A stretch of DNA of 64,000 nt from Psychroserpens sp. GTDB taxonomy: Bacteria; Bacteroidota; Bacteroidia; Flavobacteriales; Flavobacteriaceae. The notes beneath the pieces were generated by a model. The model did not search any database. It saw only the letters and a program-made list of their open reading frames with translations, and was not told where the DNA came from. The position numbers and the translations under genes were made by a program. Within the stretch, counting starts at the first letter, position 1. Each line of letters opens with the position of its first letter. Positions 48,764 to 57,896 of the stretch are shown here, in pieces. Location: assembly GCA_017643165.1 (NCBI GenBank), contig JAEPNY010000002.1, positions 438,979 through 502,978 of the forward strand, given 5' to 3'.

Positions 48764-48790
48764 AAAGCACTACATAATTGTAGTGCTTTT
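48764..48790. terminator. Hairpin terminator after ndk
   Basis: 10-bp stem AAAGCACTAC / GTAGTGCTTT with a 6-nt loop and T-run on the plus strand. It is also close enough to end the convergent 122-residue gene. Confidence 0.88.
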
Positions 48791-48799
48791 TTCGTATAA

Positions 48800-49168
48800 T
48801 CAATCAATAGACTTCAATCCGCAATTTAATTGATTGTTGTACGGATGAATGTAATCTAAAAATGCTTTCCTAGTATTTTTCTTATAATGCTTTACGTAAC
48901 TTGCTCTAGCATACGTATTAATCAGATATACATACTTTTGGCTCGAATTTTTAGTTAGCACGACGGCATAGACAGACGTTTTGTTGCGACTATCTATGTA
49001 GTTGTAAAATGTAACTTCTGAAATTAACTTGCTATCAGGACTGTCGTAAGTCTGACCTTTACTTTCCAGTTTAACATATCTAATAATTTCATTGCAGGTG
49101 GTCTGTGCAGAGGAGATTTTCACCGTGAACATAAGCAACACAACAAAAATCCAGTAATGGGTTTTCAT
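48800..49168 (-). CDS. Small secreted protein of unknown function
   Basis: 122 residues with a signal peptide ending in ISSAQT. Two Cys residues (TTCNE and LNCGL), near the two ends of the mature protein, could form a disulfide. The stretch KYVYLINTYARASYVKHY recalls the KTSC domain (a short beta-rich fold), an assignment I hold weakly. It stands alone, ending at the ndk terminator. Confidence 0.62.
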   Translation of the reverse strand: MKTHYWIFVVLLMFTVKISSAQTTCNEIIRYVKLESKGQTYDSPDSKLISEVTFYNYIDSRNKTSVYAVVLTKNSSQKYVYLINTYARASYVKHYKKNTRKAFLDYIHPYNNQLNCGLKSID

Positions 49169-49307
49169 TTAAACAATTGATTATAGGTTAGCTAATAGTT
49201 GTTTGAATGCTATTTCTCAACAATATGATAACATCAGATGGGGCTAGCCACTAACGACCACAAATAGTGATTCAAGAATAAAATTATGTTATTTATTTTT
49301 GGTTTAC

Positions 49308-49329
49308 AATAGGTATATTTACCTAATTT
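49308..49329. repeat. AGGTA-N4-TACCT palindrome, copy 1
   Basis: A 22-bp sequence, AATAGGTATATTTACCTAAT plus two bases, centred on AGGTA-TATT-TACCT. A 19/22 match occurs at 63088-63109. Both copies lie at 3' ends of leftward genes. The rest of this gap (49169-49379) holds nothing I recognise. Confidence 0.4.
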
Positions 49330-49379
49330 TCTAATTGATTTTAAATCAGTGTAATGGAAGAAAAATATTTTGAATAATT

Positions 49380-50057
49380 CTACGGAATAGGGCAAGATGT
49401 TGACTTTGGTATAGTACTCATTACTGGCGGACGTGGATAATATTGCATGGTTTGTTGCACTTTAATGGCACTATTAGTTCCTGCAATCAATTCAATTAAG
49501 AATAAGGCTTCGTCCATTCCAGAAGAGATACCTCCACCTGTTACGCGATTTCCACTTTTTATATATCTAGGATTACCAGGAACAACATTTACTTTTGGGT
49601 AATTCGCAAAACAATGTACAAAGTTCCAATGTGTGGTAATATCATGTCCATCCAAAAGTCCTGTATTAGCTAATAATACAGCGCCTTCGCAAACGGAACA
49701 CACCCAATCCGCATTAGCGCCAGCTTTCTTAACATAAGCCGTGAATGCCGAATGTTTATCATTTAAAATTTTAGATAAAGTTTTAGGTCTACCACCAGGC
49801 ACCCATATCAAGTTGGGTTGCTGCAGATGCGGATCTGAAAATAGACCTTCCACAGCAATACTTACACTATTATTGGTTGTGAATGTACCCATTTGTTCAC
49901 CTACGTAGACAATATCTACAGTTCTGTTGAATTCCTTGTCGTGATTTAGCCAATAAAACATTTCGCGCGGAACTGCAATATCCATATAATCTACACCATC
50001 ATAAATCGGTATTACAATGGTAAAAGGCTTTTTCGTATTTGTTAGTTTTTGTGTCAT
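49380..50057 (-). CDS. DJ-1/PfpI family protein
   Basis: 225 residues from the ATG giving MTQKLTNTKK; a GTG ten codons upstream would add a short hydrophobic start. The fold opens with TIVIPIYDGVDYMDIAVPRE. The nucleophilic Cys is about residue 123 in WVCSVCEGAVLLA, with HWNFVHC as the partner His region. This pattern resembles isonitrile-hydratase-like (InhA) and DJ-1 members rather than the protease group. The role is open, commonly a glyoxalase, hydratase or stress function. The next gene upstream on the same strand is a membrane protein 52 bp away. Confidence 0.85.
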   Translation of the reverse strand: MTQKLTNTKKPFTIVIPIYDGVDYMDIAVPREMFYWLNHDKEFNRTVDIVYVGEQMGTFTTNNSVSIAVEGLFSDPHLQQPNLIWVPGGRPKTLSKILNDKHSAFTAYVKKAGANADWVCSVCEGAVLLANTGLLDGHDITTHWNFVHCFANYPKVNVVPGNPRYIKSGNRVTGGGISSGMDEALFLIELIAGTNSAIKVQQTMQYYPRPPVMSTIPKSTSCPIP

Positions 50058-50108
50058 GCTTAAAGGTAAATTCAATAAACCGATCACAATAGCGTAGATA
50101 TACCTAAA

Positions 50109-50999
50109 TTATAACGAATTTGTAGTCGGTTCTTTTTCATATTGATTATGAATAATGATGATCGCAAGTCCAAATAAAACAGCAACCAAAATAAGCACAG
50201 TATTCATAATTCCGCTAACTCCAAATGACATTCGTATCAAAATCGTAGATACAATGAACCCAGAATTTCTAATGATCTTATGAAATTTATCAGTATAGAA
50301 AAAGGAGATGAGGAGTAAAACTACATCCACAAGAATTAAAACTGTAAAGAAATCATCAAAAAACAAATTGTTTATGTCTTCGAAGGAGATCTGCTCAGAT
50401 CCCAACGAAAGTCCAGCAGACCATTGCACCAAAGTAACGATGGCCATGATACAAAACAATGGTAAGAGCACTACAGCCAATAGACGTTTAATCTTTACAA
50501 AAGTTTCAACATTAGAGGTTATTCCATTAGAAAGCTTTCGTTTGCCTTGTTTTTGGAATTGATAAATCAAATAGAATAGCATCAGTGAGGCGAGTAGGTC
50601 ATAAGTAAATTGAAGGTCTCCTTTTATATCAAACCAATTTGATGTAAGCTCTAAGGCCGACAAATCCTTAAAGAGCCGCCTGATGATAATGAGCGTGATA
50701 ATCTCATATTGTTTGACTACATAGGTGGTAAACGACTTTGGTAAGTAAAAGATCAGTAGATAAACCTCATAGATCAGAATGAATGAGAAGGGTGTGTATA
50801 CGGCAGAAATGGGATTTGTTAAGAGTCCGGTTTCACCTGAAACAGTGATCGCATCAAATTTGATCAGGTAGATTAATACGAGATGAATCAAGAAACTCAG
50901 TAACGCCAAAATGAGTATAAAGCGCTCAATGCGTTCACGCGTTCGTTCTGATAATAAGATCTGTAATAATTGAGTTCCTAAACGTGTAAAAGTTTCCAT
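50109..50999 (-). CDS. Multi-pass membrane protein of unknown function
   Basis: 296 residues with about six to seven membrane segments (about 30-50, 65-90, 130-150, 175-195, 215-230 and 245-285) and a short cytoplasmic tail. No transporter or enzyme motif can be recognised. The first loop has the sequence KFDAITVSGETGLLTNP. It is followed on the same strand by the DJ-1-like gene. Some relatives in Flavobacteriaceae are annotated only as membrane proteins. Confidence 0.72.
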   Translation of the reverse strand: METFTRLGTQLLQILLSERTRERIERFILILALLSFLIHLVLIYLIKFDAITVSGETGLLTNPISAVYTPFSFILIYEVYLLIFYLPKSFTTYVVKQYEIITLIIIRRLFKDLSALELTSNWFDIKGDLQFTYDLLASLMLFYLIYQFQKQGKRKLSNGITSNVETFVKIKRLLAVVLLPLFCIMAIVTLVQWSAGLSLGSEQISFEDINNLFFDDFFTVLILVDVVLLLISFFYTDKFHKIIRNSGFIVSTILIRMSFGVSGIMNTVLILVAVLFGLAIIIIHNQYEKEPTTNSL

Positions 51000-51125
51000 G
51001 GCGCATGCTATTGGTCGCTAAATGGATCGTTTAGATTGGTGGTTATTGAGCCACTTAATGATGCTCAACTATTTGTAAAGATACGGCTTTTATATTTGAA
51101 TGTTAACTCCTTTAAACCAGCATTT

Positions 51126-52652
51126 CTATTTCATACCACCCAAACGATCTTGTATCATTAACAAGACCTCCTTATGAGAATACTGCGAACAATGGCCTTC
51201 CATAGGAGAAAACTCAATCTTGGCATCCGATTTTGGATTGGTTGTACTTTCCATAAAATCGGCAAAGACGCGTGTTGCACCATTAAGGTAAAAGTGATCC
51301 ATGTCGCCCATCCAGATGTAGATCTTACCAGCGAGCTTAGGACCGAGCTCAGCCCAGTTCGCTTTAGCATAGAGCTTGAAATCGTATTTCTTCCAGTATT
51401 CTGCGACCGATTTATCAATTTCCCCAGTGTTTGGATCCCATAATGGTTTAGGTAAACCATTGTCGCCTTTAGGACTGTATAAAGCCGTATGCGCACTAAA
51501 TTGTCCTCCAGAATTAAGATAGGTGTTCGAAGCACCTAACACATTTTCATACTGAACAAAAGCTTTCATGGTCAACATTGGTTCTCCATCTGTGCCTCGC
51601 ATCACCGGACGCGGATAGCCAAACTCATTTTCGTAAGCATTGGCGTCCTTATAAATATTTATAAGTTGATAGTTTTCAAATTCGATGGCATCTGGACTAT
51701 AAGAATAACACCCATTAAACGTATCGGGATAATAAAGTTGCAAACCTAAAGACACCCATCCACCAGTAGAACAACCGTCAACGAATCGGGTAGTGGCAGT
51801 ATCTGTGCCTCGGAACTGTGATTCGATATAAGGAATAAACTCTTTGATCAAAGCTTCACCATAAGGTCCAGAATTATCAGAATCCATTTGATACGAATCT
51901 CCAAAAGGCCCTTCGCCATCTAAAAACACGGTTATGATATCTGGTGCTGCTTCGGTATTCCACCAGGACATGAAATTAGGACTTCCCAATAAATTATTGA
52001 TCCTAGTGTATCGTCCACCATAGCCTGCAACATTATAGCGAATAGGATAAGCTTTTGAATTATCATAACCATGAGGCAAAAGGATAGAAGCTTTGAGGTA
52101 CATCGGTTTATTCCAGAACGCAGAGAGGAGCTCACTCTTCATACTAACTTCCTTAGACAGCTTGTGAGCTGTCACTTTACGATCGGCAATTTGTTTTGAC
52201 AAGGTCAAGCTAAGATCCTGTGCTGAAAATACTTTGACCTGCTGTGGTTCACTGTAGATATTGCCTGGTGCATCGATACGCGATTCGTCGGTATCCTGAT
52301 CCCATAGGACTTGCACGTTATAGTTGCCATAAGGCACTTCGTTAAGATTCCAGTCGACTGTTGCGTACCATTCGCCACTGTCGGTAATCGTGATAGATTG
52401 TGATTTAAAATCTGAGATGTTCTTAGCAAAAATATAGGTAGGTGCAAACGGTGACGGCCAGGTTTGTGTACGAGGCTCAGCATTGAGATTCTTAGATAAG
52501 AACAAGAATAAGCGACCGTCGTCTTTGACCTGTGCTTTTATATCTTCAGAAATGTCTACTTTAATGTTTACAGGATATTTGCCACCTTGGGCAAAAGTGA
52601 AATGACCTACGGCAACAAGAACGAGCGTAAGTGCGATACGTTTGAATGTCAT
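51126..52652 (-). CDS. Secreted esterase of the alpha/beta-hydrolase fold
   Basis: 508 residues with a signal peptide ending in FTFAQG. A beta-rich N-domain (about 25-180) precedes a putative-esterase (Esterase D/enterochelin-esterase-like) domain (about 185-500). The nucleophile is Ser in DGCSTGGW (GxSxG-like), with the catalytic His likely in MEGHCSQYSHKE near the end. The N-domain resembles the carbohydrate-binding-like modules found in bacterial feruloyl or enterochelin esterases. It is transcribed alone. Confidence 0.85.
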   Translation of the reverse strand: MTFKRIALTLVLVAVGHFTFAQGGKYPVNIKVDISEDIKAQVKDDGRLFLFLSKNLNAEPRTQTWPSPFAPTYIFAKNISDFKSQSITITDSGEWYATVDWNLNEVPYGNYNVQVLWDQDTDESRIDAPGNIYSEPQQVKVFSAQDLSLTLSKQIADRKVTAHKLSKEVSMKSELLSAFWNKPMYLKASILLPHGYDNSKAYPIRYNVAGYGGRYTRINNLLGSPNFMSWWNTEAAPDIITVFLDGEGPFGDSYQMDSDNSGPYGEALIKEFIPYIESQFRGTDTATTRFVDGCSTGGWVSLGLQLYYPDTFNGCYSYSPDAIEFENYQLINIYKDANAYENEFGYPRPVMRGTDGEPMLTMKAFVQYENVLGASNTYLNSGGQFSAHTALYSPKGDNGLPKPLWDPNTGEIDKSVAEYWKKYDFKLYAKANWAELGPKLAGKIYIWMGDMDHFYLNGATRVFADFMESTTNPKSDAKIEFSPMEGHCSQYSHKEVLLMIQDRLGGMK

Positions 52653-52704
52653 GAAGTAATGTGTGTTTGGTTGGTTTGCTTAAAGTTAGTAAATAAAATG
52701 AGAC

Positions 52705-52736
52705 TTGTAGAGACTTAATGATTAGATGTATCTTTG
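52705..52736 (+). promoter_or_regulatory. Complete promoter ahead of the methyltransferase gene
   Basis: TTG at 52705-52707 and TATCTTTG (TAnnTTTG) at 52729-52736 are spaced 21 bp apart, close to the Bacteroidota optimum. The box lies only 4 bp before the first ATG, so a normally placed transcript would start at or within the first codons (see findings). Confidence 0.6.
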
Positions 52737-52740
52737 AGTG

Positions 52741-53400
52741 ATGTCTAGTAAGAAAACTAAAACACCATGGCCAACCAAGGAGGCCATGGCACAGATCTAC
52801 GAGAAAGGACTTTGGGGTCGCAACGCATCTGGCTTTTACTCTGGTGAAGGCTCACATCATCCTGATCTGGTTGATCCATACGTAAAGGTGGTGACTGAGT
52901 TCTTTCAGTCATTAGACAAACCACCTGTGGTAGTGGATTTAGGCTGTGGCGATTTTAATGTCGGCAAGCAGTTGCTGCCTTTTGCGAAGCAGTACATCGC
53001 TGTCGATATTGTAGAAGAGTTGATCGCTTACAACAAAGCCCAATTCCAAGCAGATCATCTTGAGTTTCACTGCTTAGATATTGCTACAGATGACTTACCA
53101 ATAGGTGATGTGGTGATCATGCGACAGGTTATGCAACACTTATCTAACAAGGAGATCCAACAGATCTTACCTAAGCTTAAACACTTCAAATACATCATTC
53201 TAACCGAGCACATCCCAGAAGGTGATTTTACGCCCAATCTCGACATAATATCAGGACAAGGAACGCGACTAAAACAGGGGAGTGGTGTGGATGTTTTAGA
53301 GGAGCCTTTTAGTTATAAATTTAAGCGCTCTACAGAAATATTTAGAGTTAGATTGTCAAAGGCTAAAGGTGTAATTACAACAGTCTTGTGTATTCTATAG
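52741..53400 (+). CDS. SAM-dependent class I methyltransferase
   Basis: 219 residues. The SAM-binding motif VVVDLGCGDFNVGKQL is at about 60-75, with post-motifs FHCLDIATDDLP and VVIMRQVMQHLSN. An N-terminal PWPTKEAMAQIYEKGLWG block and YSGEGSHHP are conserved in a small family with unknown substrate. The base composition looks a little richer in GC than that of its neighbours. No operon partners. The ATG at 52741 is preferred over the GTG before it. Confidence 0.85.
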   Translation: MSSKKTKTPWPTKEAMAQIYEKGLWGRNASGFYSGEGSHHPDLVDPYVKVVTEFFQSLDKPPVVVDLGCGDFNVGKQLLPFAKQYIAVDIVEELIAYNKAQFQADHLEFHCLDIATDDLPIGDVVIMRQVMQHLSNKEIQQILPKLKHFKYIILTEHIPEGDFTPNLDIISGQGTRLKQGSGVDVLEEPFSYKFKRSTEIFRVRLSKAKGVITTVLCIL

Positions 53401-53450
53401 CTATAAATAATACACTTGGTGGAATTAAGAACCTCACAAAGCACTTAACA

Positions 53451-54899
53451 TTATTTTTTCTTTTTTGAGTAAATATTAAATGGAATACCAACACGTATTC
53501 TACCAGTGAAATTATCAGATATTCTCGTGTTATATAAAGCATTTTCCCAACCTAAATCTATACCAAATGTTAATTTTGTTTCCCCATCTTTTTCTTGTCT
53601 GAAAATAGGCCCAAATAGTGTAGTGAAATTATTTTTGAAAAAAGTTCCATCAGGTTTATTTATTAAGTAATTATGACTGAGTGCAATGTTAAAACCAAAG
53701 TTTTTTTTCTTTGTAATGAAGATAGCGCCATACGCGTTAAAACTTCCTGTAGTGAAGGTTTCTTTAATATTGTCAAAACTTCCTAAAATTTGATCATCCT
53801 CGTCTTGAAAAACATACTCTTGGTCTTGATTTTGAATTATTTGAGGCGTTCCGTTTATGAGTACATTTTCTAAAAAAGAACCAGAAGTAGCTGATATACC
53901 TCCTTGAGCAAACCATATTCTGTTCTCTGAATTACGTGTGTAATTAAAATTTACTGACAGCGTTGATTTTAATTTATTAATGTCTTCAGATATATTAAAT
54001 GTATTACCAAAATCTTCGATAATTGTCGCATCAATATTACTTTCAGAAAACTTATAAGTACTATTGCCAAGGTTTAAGTTGAGGTCCAACCACATCAAAC
54101 TATAGCCATAAGTAATATCGTTATTCTTATCGAACTTATAGAGAATATCATTTTTAATTAACGCATCCATTTTTTTTTGATCATTAAGAGCGTCTAAATA
54201 ATCTTGAATATTTTTCTCTTCTAGACTTAATTGATCATAGGTGTCTTCATATTTTTTTCCTTCTATCAATTTCTTTATTTCAGGTAATTCATTCAGTAAT
54301 GCGGCATAATTAGAACTAATAGTATTAAGATTATTTAGATTCAAAATATCCTGTTTAAGATTCTTAATATCCGTGAGTCTGTTTGATGTATATAATTGGG
54401 CTTTATATAATGGTTCACTTGCATTAATGCGACGCTTAGTATGTACCTCATTAAACTTTTTAGCATCGCCATTAAAGAAGACACCTGAATTTCCAATTTT
54501 TTTTATAATTCCTATATTTAAGCTCACATTATTATTCCAAGAGTCATCCGAATAAAACTCAAAAACATTTTTACTACCTGTCGCATTCGCTCCTGTTCGT
54601 AAATACCAAGTGGATGATTCATCACCTAATCTTAGGTTAGTACTTATAGATACATTCGTTTTCTCTTCATTTTGTGTATAACCGAAAGCAGATGCGTTAC
54701 TTACGAGATCTGAACTCGAGAAAATGACTTGGTTGAATGCCTTAGCAATATTCTCTTTAAAAAGCTTGTCTTGGATGGCACTATTCTCTTTTTCATAATT
54801 CTGTAATGCATTGTCTAGATTTGTTTTGTAGTCGAGTTTCTGTGCAATGCTAATTGATGATAATAGTAATGTAATGATTAATAGCGAATTTTTTTTCAT
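53451..54899 (-). CDS. Outer-membrane beta-barrel-like secreted protein
   Basis: 482 residues with a signal peptide ending in SISIAQ. It has the look of a large beta-barrel, with repeated alternating strands such as WYLRTGANATGS, NISLNIGIIKKIGN and LTFGIDLGWENALY. A polar helical insertion at about 165-240 is likely a periplasmic coiled coil. The last strand ends RVGIPFNIYSKKKK; its lysine tail is unusual for barrel proteins. I cannot assign a family. The neighbouring small secreted proteins suggest a local accessory secretion or surface set. Confidence 0.65.
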   Translation of the reverse strand: MKKNSLLIITLLLSSISIAQKLDYKTNLDNALQNYEKENSAIQDKLFKENIAKAFNQVIFSSSDLVSNASAFGYTQNEEKTNVSISTNLRLGDESSTWYLRTGANATGSKNVFEFYSDDSWNNNVSLNIGIIKKIGNSGVFFNGDAKKFNEVHTKRRINASEPLYKAQLYTSNRLTDIKNLKQDILNLNNLNTISSNYAALLNELPEIKKLIEGKKYEDTYDQLSLEEKNIQDYLDALNDQKKMDALIKNDILYKFDKNNDITYGYSLMWLDLNLNLGNSTYKFSESNIDATIIEDFGNTFNISEDINKLKSTLSVNFNYTRNSENRIWFAQGGISATSGSFLENVLINGTPQIIQNQDQEYVFQDEDDQILGSFDNIKETFTTGSFNAYGAIFITKKKNFGFNIALSHNYLINKPDGTFFKNNFTTLFGPIFRQEKDGETKLTFGIDLGWENALYNTRISDNFTGRIRVGIPFNIYSKKKK

Positions 54900-54932
54900 T
54901 GAATTGATTTTAAGATTAAACTCTATTATTAT

Positions 54933-55007
54933 TTATAAAATTCGAAGTATCGCAATGATGCCTGCAAGAGCGGCAATTGTATTGATATCCGTAAAGTCTA
55001 TTTTCAT
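54933..55007 (-). CDS. Possible 24-residue hydrophobic peptide
   Basis: The ATG overlaps the stop of the 183-residue gene (ATGA at 55004-55007), so translation could be coupled. It would encode MKIDFTDINTIAALAGIIAI plus four residues, a hydrophobic segment long enough to span a membrane. No ribosome-binding site can be judged. The peptide may be fortuitous. Confidence 0.3.
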   Translation of the reverse strand: MKIDFTDINTIAALAGIIAILRIL

Positions 55008-55555
55008 TTCAATTCTTTTAGCATAGTCAATAATCTAGGTATTTTAGTCACTTGAGTCTCTGTCCAAAAATAATGACGTGTGTCGGTGATACCATAATCT
55101 TTTAGGAAAATTGAAGTTCGTTTCTTGTTTTTCCTGATCTGGAATTCAAATACAATTTCTTTAGAGTTAAAAATATAAGTTACAGACTGCTTATTACCTG
55201 TTTTATTCTCAAGATTTGGCATAATATACTCCTCAAGAAAGAATATGAACTCATCGATTTCATCCAAATCGATCCAAGATTGCTTGTAATAGTTATAGCC
55301 GCTACTTGTTACAGTCATATCCATTTGAAGCGAATTTATACGCTCATTCGTTTTTAAATTAATCGCTTCAACAGGAAAAAAACTTACTTGTTCACCAAGA
55401 CCAGACGTAAATCGTGCTACTTGATTCCAATCTCTATTTATTTGAGTAAATTCAGCATCGCTAATAAATTTCCTTGTATCTGAATTTGAATTTTCATTTT
55501 GAGAGAAGGTAGAATTAGTGATACAAAAAATGAGAATCAAAACTATTCTTTTCAT
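55004..55555 (-). CDS. Secreted protein of unknown function
   Basis: 183 residues with a signal peptide ending in STFSQN. The mature protein is predicted alpha/beta, with KEIVFEFQIRKNKKRTSIFL as its most basic strand. No family is recognised. Its stop overlaps the start of a possible 24-residue hydrophobic peptide. It lies upstream of the large barrel-like gene on the same strand and could belong to the same surface set. Confidence 0.6.
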   Translation of the reverse strand: MKRIVLILIFCITNSTFSQNENSNSDTRKFISDAEFTQINRDWNQVARFTSGLGEQVSFFPVEAINLKTNERINSLQMDMTVTSSGYNYYKQSWIDLDEIDEFIFFLEEYIMPNLENKTGNKQSVTYIFNSKEIVFEFQIRKNKKRTSIFLKDYGITDTRHYFWTETQVTKIPRLLTMLKELK

Positions 55556-55669
55556 ACTATTCTTAAAGTGTATTTAAAGTTCAACATTAAGTAATATAAC
55601 ATCCGTGTCAATCATTTTTAATTATTTCAACTATCTAATTAATAAGTAAGAACAACTACTTTAATTGTA

Positions 55670-56104
55670 TTACCTGTTATTTAAATTTTTGTTTATAATA
55701 TTTTCAAGTTCACTTTTCAAGTTTTCATTATTTGAAGCGACATTAATACCGTAGCCTAGAATTTTACCTTGATATTTATAAAATTTTGGAAAAAACAATT
55801 CTGCCAACTCTTTACCAATTGAATATTCTCTTTCTTCTAGTTCTGTCTCTATCCAATGTCTTGTAGCGCCTATGATAATATCAGCTAATTGAAGAATATT
55901 TGAATGATTACATCTTGCATAATACAACGTTTTGTCAAAACCTATATCACATAGTTTACCACAATAATATTCAATAATAGAAGAGTTGTGTCCTCTATTA
56001 TATGCATAATAGTATTCTTTGTCAAAAGGATTAGGCTCGCTTCCTTCAGGCCAATCTAAAATTACTTGAGTGTAACGGTCTCGTATAAGAATAGTAGCGG
56101 GTTT
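55670..56104 (-). pseudogene. Remnant of a DUF3800 protein (N-terminus missing)
   Basis: A continuous reading frame of 144 codons that begins right after an in-frame stop at 56105-56107 and has no ATG. The first possible start is a TTG at 55927 (85 residues). The conserved C-terminal DUF3800 block NHSNILQLADIIIGATRHW is clear, and upstream residues (ILDWPEGSEPNPFDKEYYYA) fit the family. DUF3800 proteins have an RNase H-like fold and are common in defence islands. The missing two thirds would have extended into the region now holding the left end of the cassette. Confidence 0.7.
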
Positions 56105-56230
56105 TTACGCACTAACTTTTCAGATTAACACAGACCTTTTTTATATTTTATTACTTTCGTTTTAGCGATTAAACCGCTATTATTTTTATACATTGTTGTA
56201 AGCTGGCTTTTTTCTTTCAGCTTGGTGTTC

Positions 56231-56318
56231 AGCGTTGGCAAAGACATACTCTTTTGCAATTTTTGGCTCGTGTTTTGGCTGATGTGAATTGCAAATGTGT
56301 ATGGCTTTTAGCGTTGGC
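56231..56318. repeat. Left hairpin element with AGCGTTGGC motifs
   Basis: AGCGTTGGC occurs at 56231-56239 and again at 56310-56318. Between them lies a stem: CATAC (56245-56249) pairs with GTATG (56299-56303), and TTTGCAATT (56253-56261) pairs with AATTGCAAA (56287-56295), separated by a 3 x 3 internal loop TCT / TGT. The second AGCGTTGGC abuts the stop codon of the DndE-ATPase gene. Its partner at the other end has the same shape with different stem bases. Confidence 0.65.
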
Positions 56319-57896
56319 CTATATATTTTCATTTTTTTTCGTTTTCCACCATTGTCTTAATTCAATCATTTTCGGTTCACCAATGTTTATAAGTCCTTTT
56401 CCTGATTCAAGTTTTTTGATTTCAGATTCCAATTTATATTTACTGCTTGGTGTTCCAACAAAGTTACTAATAGCTTTATAGTCCTTATTTTGAACATTTA
56501 AACAAATAGGAAGTTTTACTTGCGAAGCAAAATCAAAGTCTTTTGTTTTGTAGTCTTCAACTCCTTGTGAAAGCATAACGATTATAACGCCTTTTGACCT
56601 TAATAATCTCAAAAGTTCCTCAAGTGCTTTTCTAGCATTTTTATTTTTTAAGTATATATGAGCTTCATCAATTACAATTACATAACGTAATGGGAAAATA
56701 TGGTCTTTTGGTTCGCAATCATTTGTTGAACTAAAAAAAGAATTGAAATATCTCAATAATAAAAATACAACTAGCTGTCTTAAAGTGTCAGATAAAGCAG
56801 GTGGAAGATTAAGATATAAACTTTTATCTAAAATGTTTGGATTATTAGGGTTGCAATTAAATATGTTTGTAGACAAATCACGAATGATTGAATATAATGT
56901 GTCTTGCCTAATATTGTTTTCCTCATAGTAATTTTCTAATTCCTCAAATAATTCTAAAATAGTAGGATATCCACCATTTTTACTGTCTAATAAATCATTA
57001 ATTAGAGTAATTAAAATATTCTCTTGGCTGACGCCCATTCTAGGAACGAAAGTAGATATTGTATCAACAAATGCCCTAATGCTAAAAGGTCTCTGTCTAT
57101 CGTCAAGATTTATAGATAAAAATGGGTTAAATTCAATACCACCATCATTTACAATATCAACAAACTCACATTTTGTAGCATCCAGAAAAGGTTTTAATTG
57201 CTCTGGGTTTCCTTCTCCTTTGTAATCAAAGAAGATAAACTTCAGTTCATTACTGGTGTTTTTAGAAATTTGATATAAAATATCTTTCATTAATTGCGTT
57301 TTCCCAGAACCTGCCATTCCAGCTATTGCAATGTTTCTATTGTCAAACTCTCTTAAATCATTAATTTTTATAACAACATTTTCGCCTTCTTCCGTTTGGC
57401 CTAATTCAAAAGTTAAAAGGTCTTCAAACTCTTTGAAATTAATATTTTTTGAGGAAATGTTTGTTTTAACAACGTTTTTTCTTAAATCCAGTCCACTTTT
57501 TACGACTTTTAAAAGAATATCAATGTGGTCACCTTTAGAAATGTTGGCTTTTTCAATTTTACTATTCCAAATTTCTAATCCGTGATTTAGATGAAGCTTA
57601 AACAGTTTTATAAATTCATCTTCAAATGTATTTCTGCCATAATGTTGGTCAAGAATAGATTTAAAAATTATTGTATTTGAACCATTTCCTATCACAGTAC
57701 CAAAAATTGCTTTATCATCTCTAAATTCTTTACCATCAGAGCTTGGAATAATATCATTTTCAATGTCAAATATTTTACCTGATAGCAAACTATTGGAAAA
57801 TGCAATACGAGGAACTATTCCGTCATTTTTAAAATTGTATAAGGTTTTTAACTTATACAATAATTCGTCATTTTCTTTGCTTATTTTAATTCTCAT
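56319..57896 (-). CDS. DndE domain fused to a HerA/FtsK-type ATPase
   Basis: 525 residues. Residues 1-110 match the DndE pattern: an opening helix with NDELLYKLKTLYNFKNDGIVPRIAFS, DGKEFRDDKAIFGTV in the middle and FKLHLNHGLEI at the end. DndE is a DNA-binding component of the phosphorothioation machinery and, in some hosts, a nickase. From about 180 onward it is a P-loop ATPase: Walker A GMAGSGKT (193-200), Walker B VIVIDEAH (406-413), and a HerA-like middle region. Its start overlaps the dndD-like stop by 11 bp. The fusion suggests a DNA-translocating form of DndE (inference). Confidence 0.8.
   Translation of the reverse strand: MRIKISKENDELLYKLKTLYNFKNDGIVPRIAFSNSLLSGKIFDIENDIIPSSDGKEFRDDKAIFGTVIGNGSNTIIFKSILDQHYGRNTFEDEFIKLFKLHLNHGLEIWNSKIEKANISKGDHIDILLKVVKSGLDLRKNVVKTNISSKNINFKEFEDLLTFELGQTEEGENVVIKINDLREFDNRNIAIAGMAGSGKTQLMKDILYQISKNTSNELKFIFFDYKGEGNPEQLKPFLDATKCEFVDIVNDGGIEFNPFLSINLDDRQRPFSIRAFVDTISTFVPRMGVSQENILITLINDLLDSKNGGYPTILELFEELENYYEENNIRQDTLYSIIRDLSTNIFNCNPNNPNILDKSLYLNLPPALSDTLRQLVVFLLLRYFNSFFSSTNDCEPKDHIFPLRYVIVIDEAHIYLKNKNARKALEELLRLLRSKGVIIVMLSQGVEDYKTKDFDFASQVKLPICLNVQNKDYKAISNFVGTPSSKYKLESEIKKLESGKGLINIGEPKMIELRQWWKTKKNENI

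Noticed and set aside
51158..51535. 125-codon frame within the esterase gene
   Set aside because: It overlaps the catalytic-domain coding sequence in another frame and has no coherent domain.
55928..56318. CRISPR array around the repeated AGCGTTGGC motifs
   Set aside because: The motif repeats only twice at each end, the spacing is irregular, no cas genes occur, and the sequence forms hairpins rather than direct repeats with uniform spacers.
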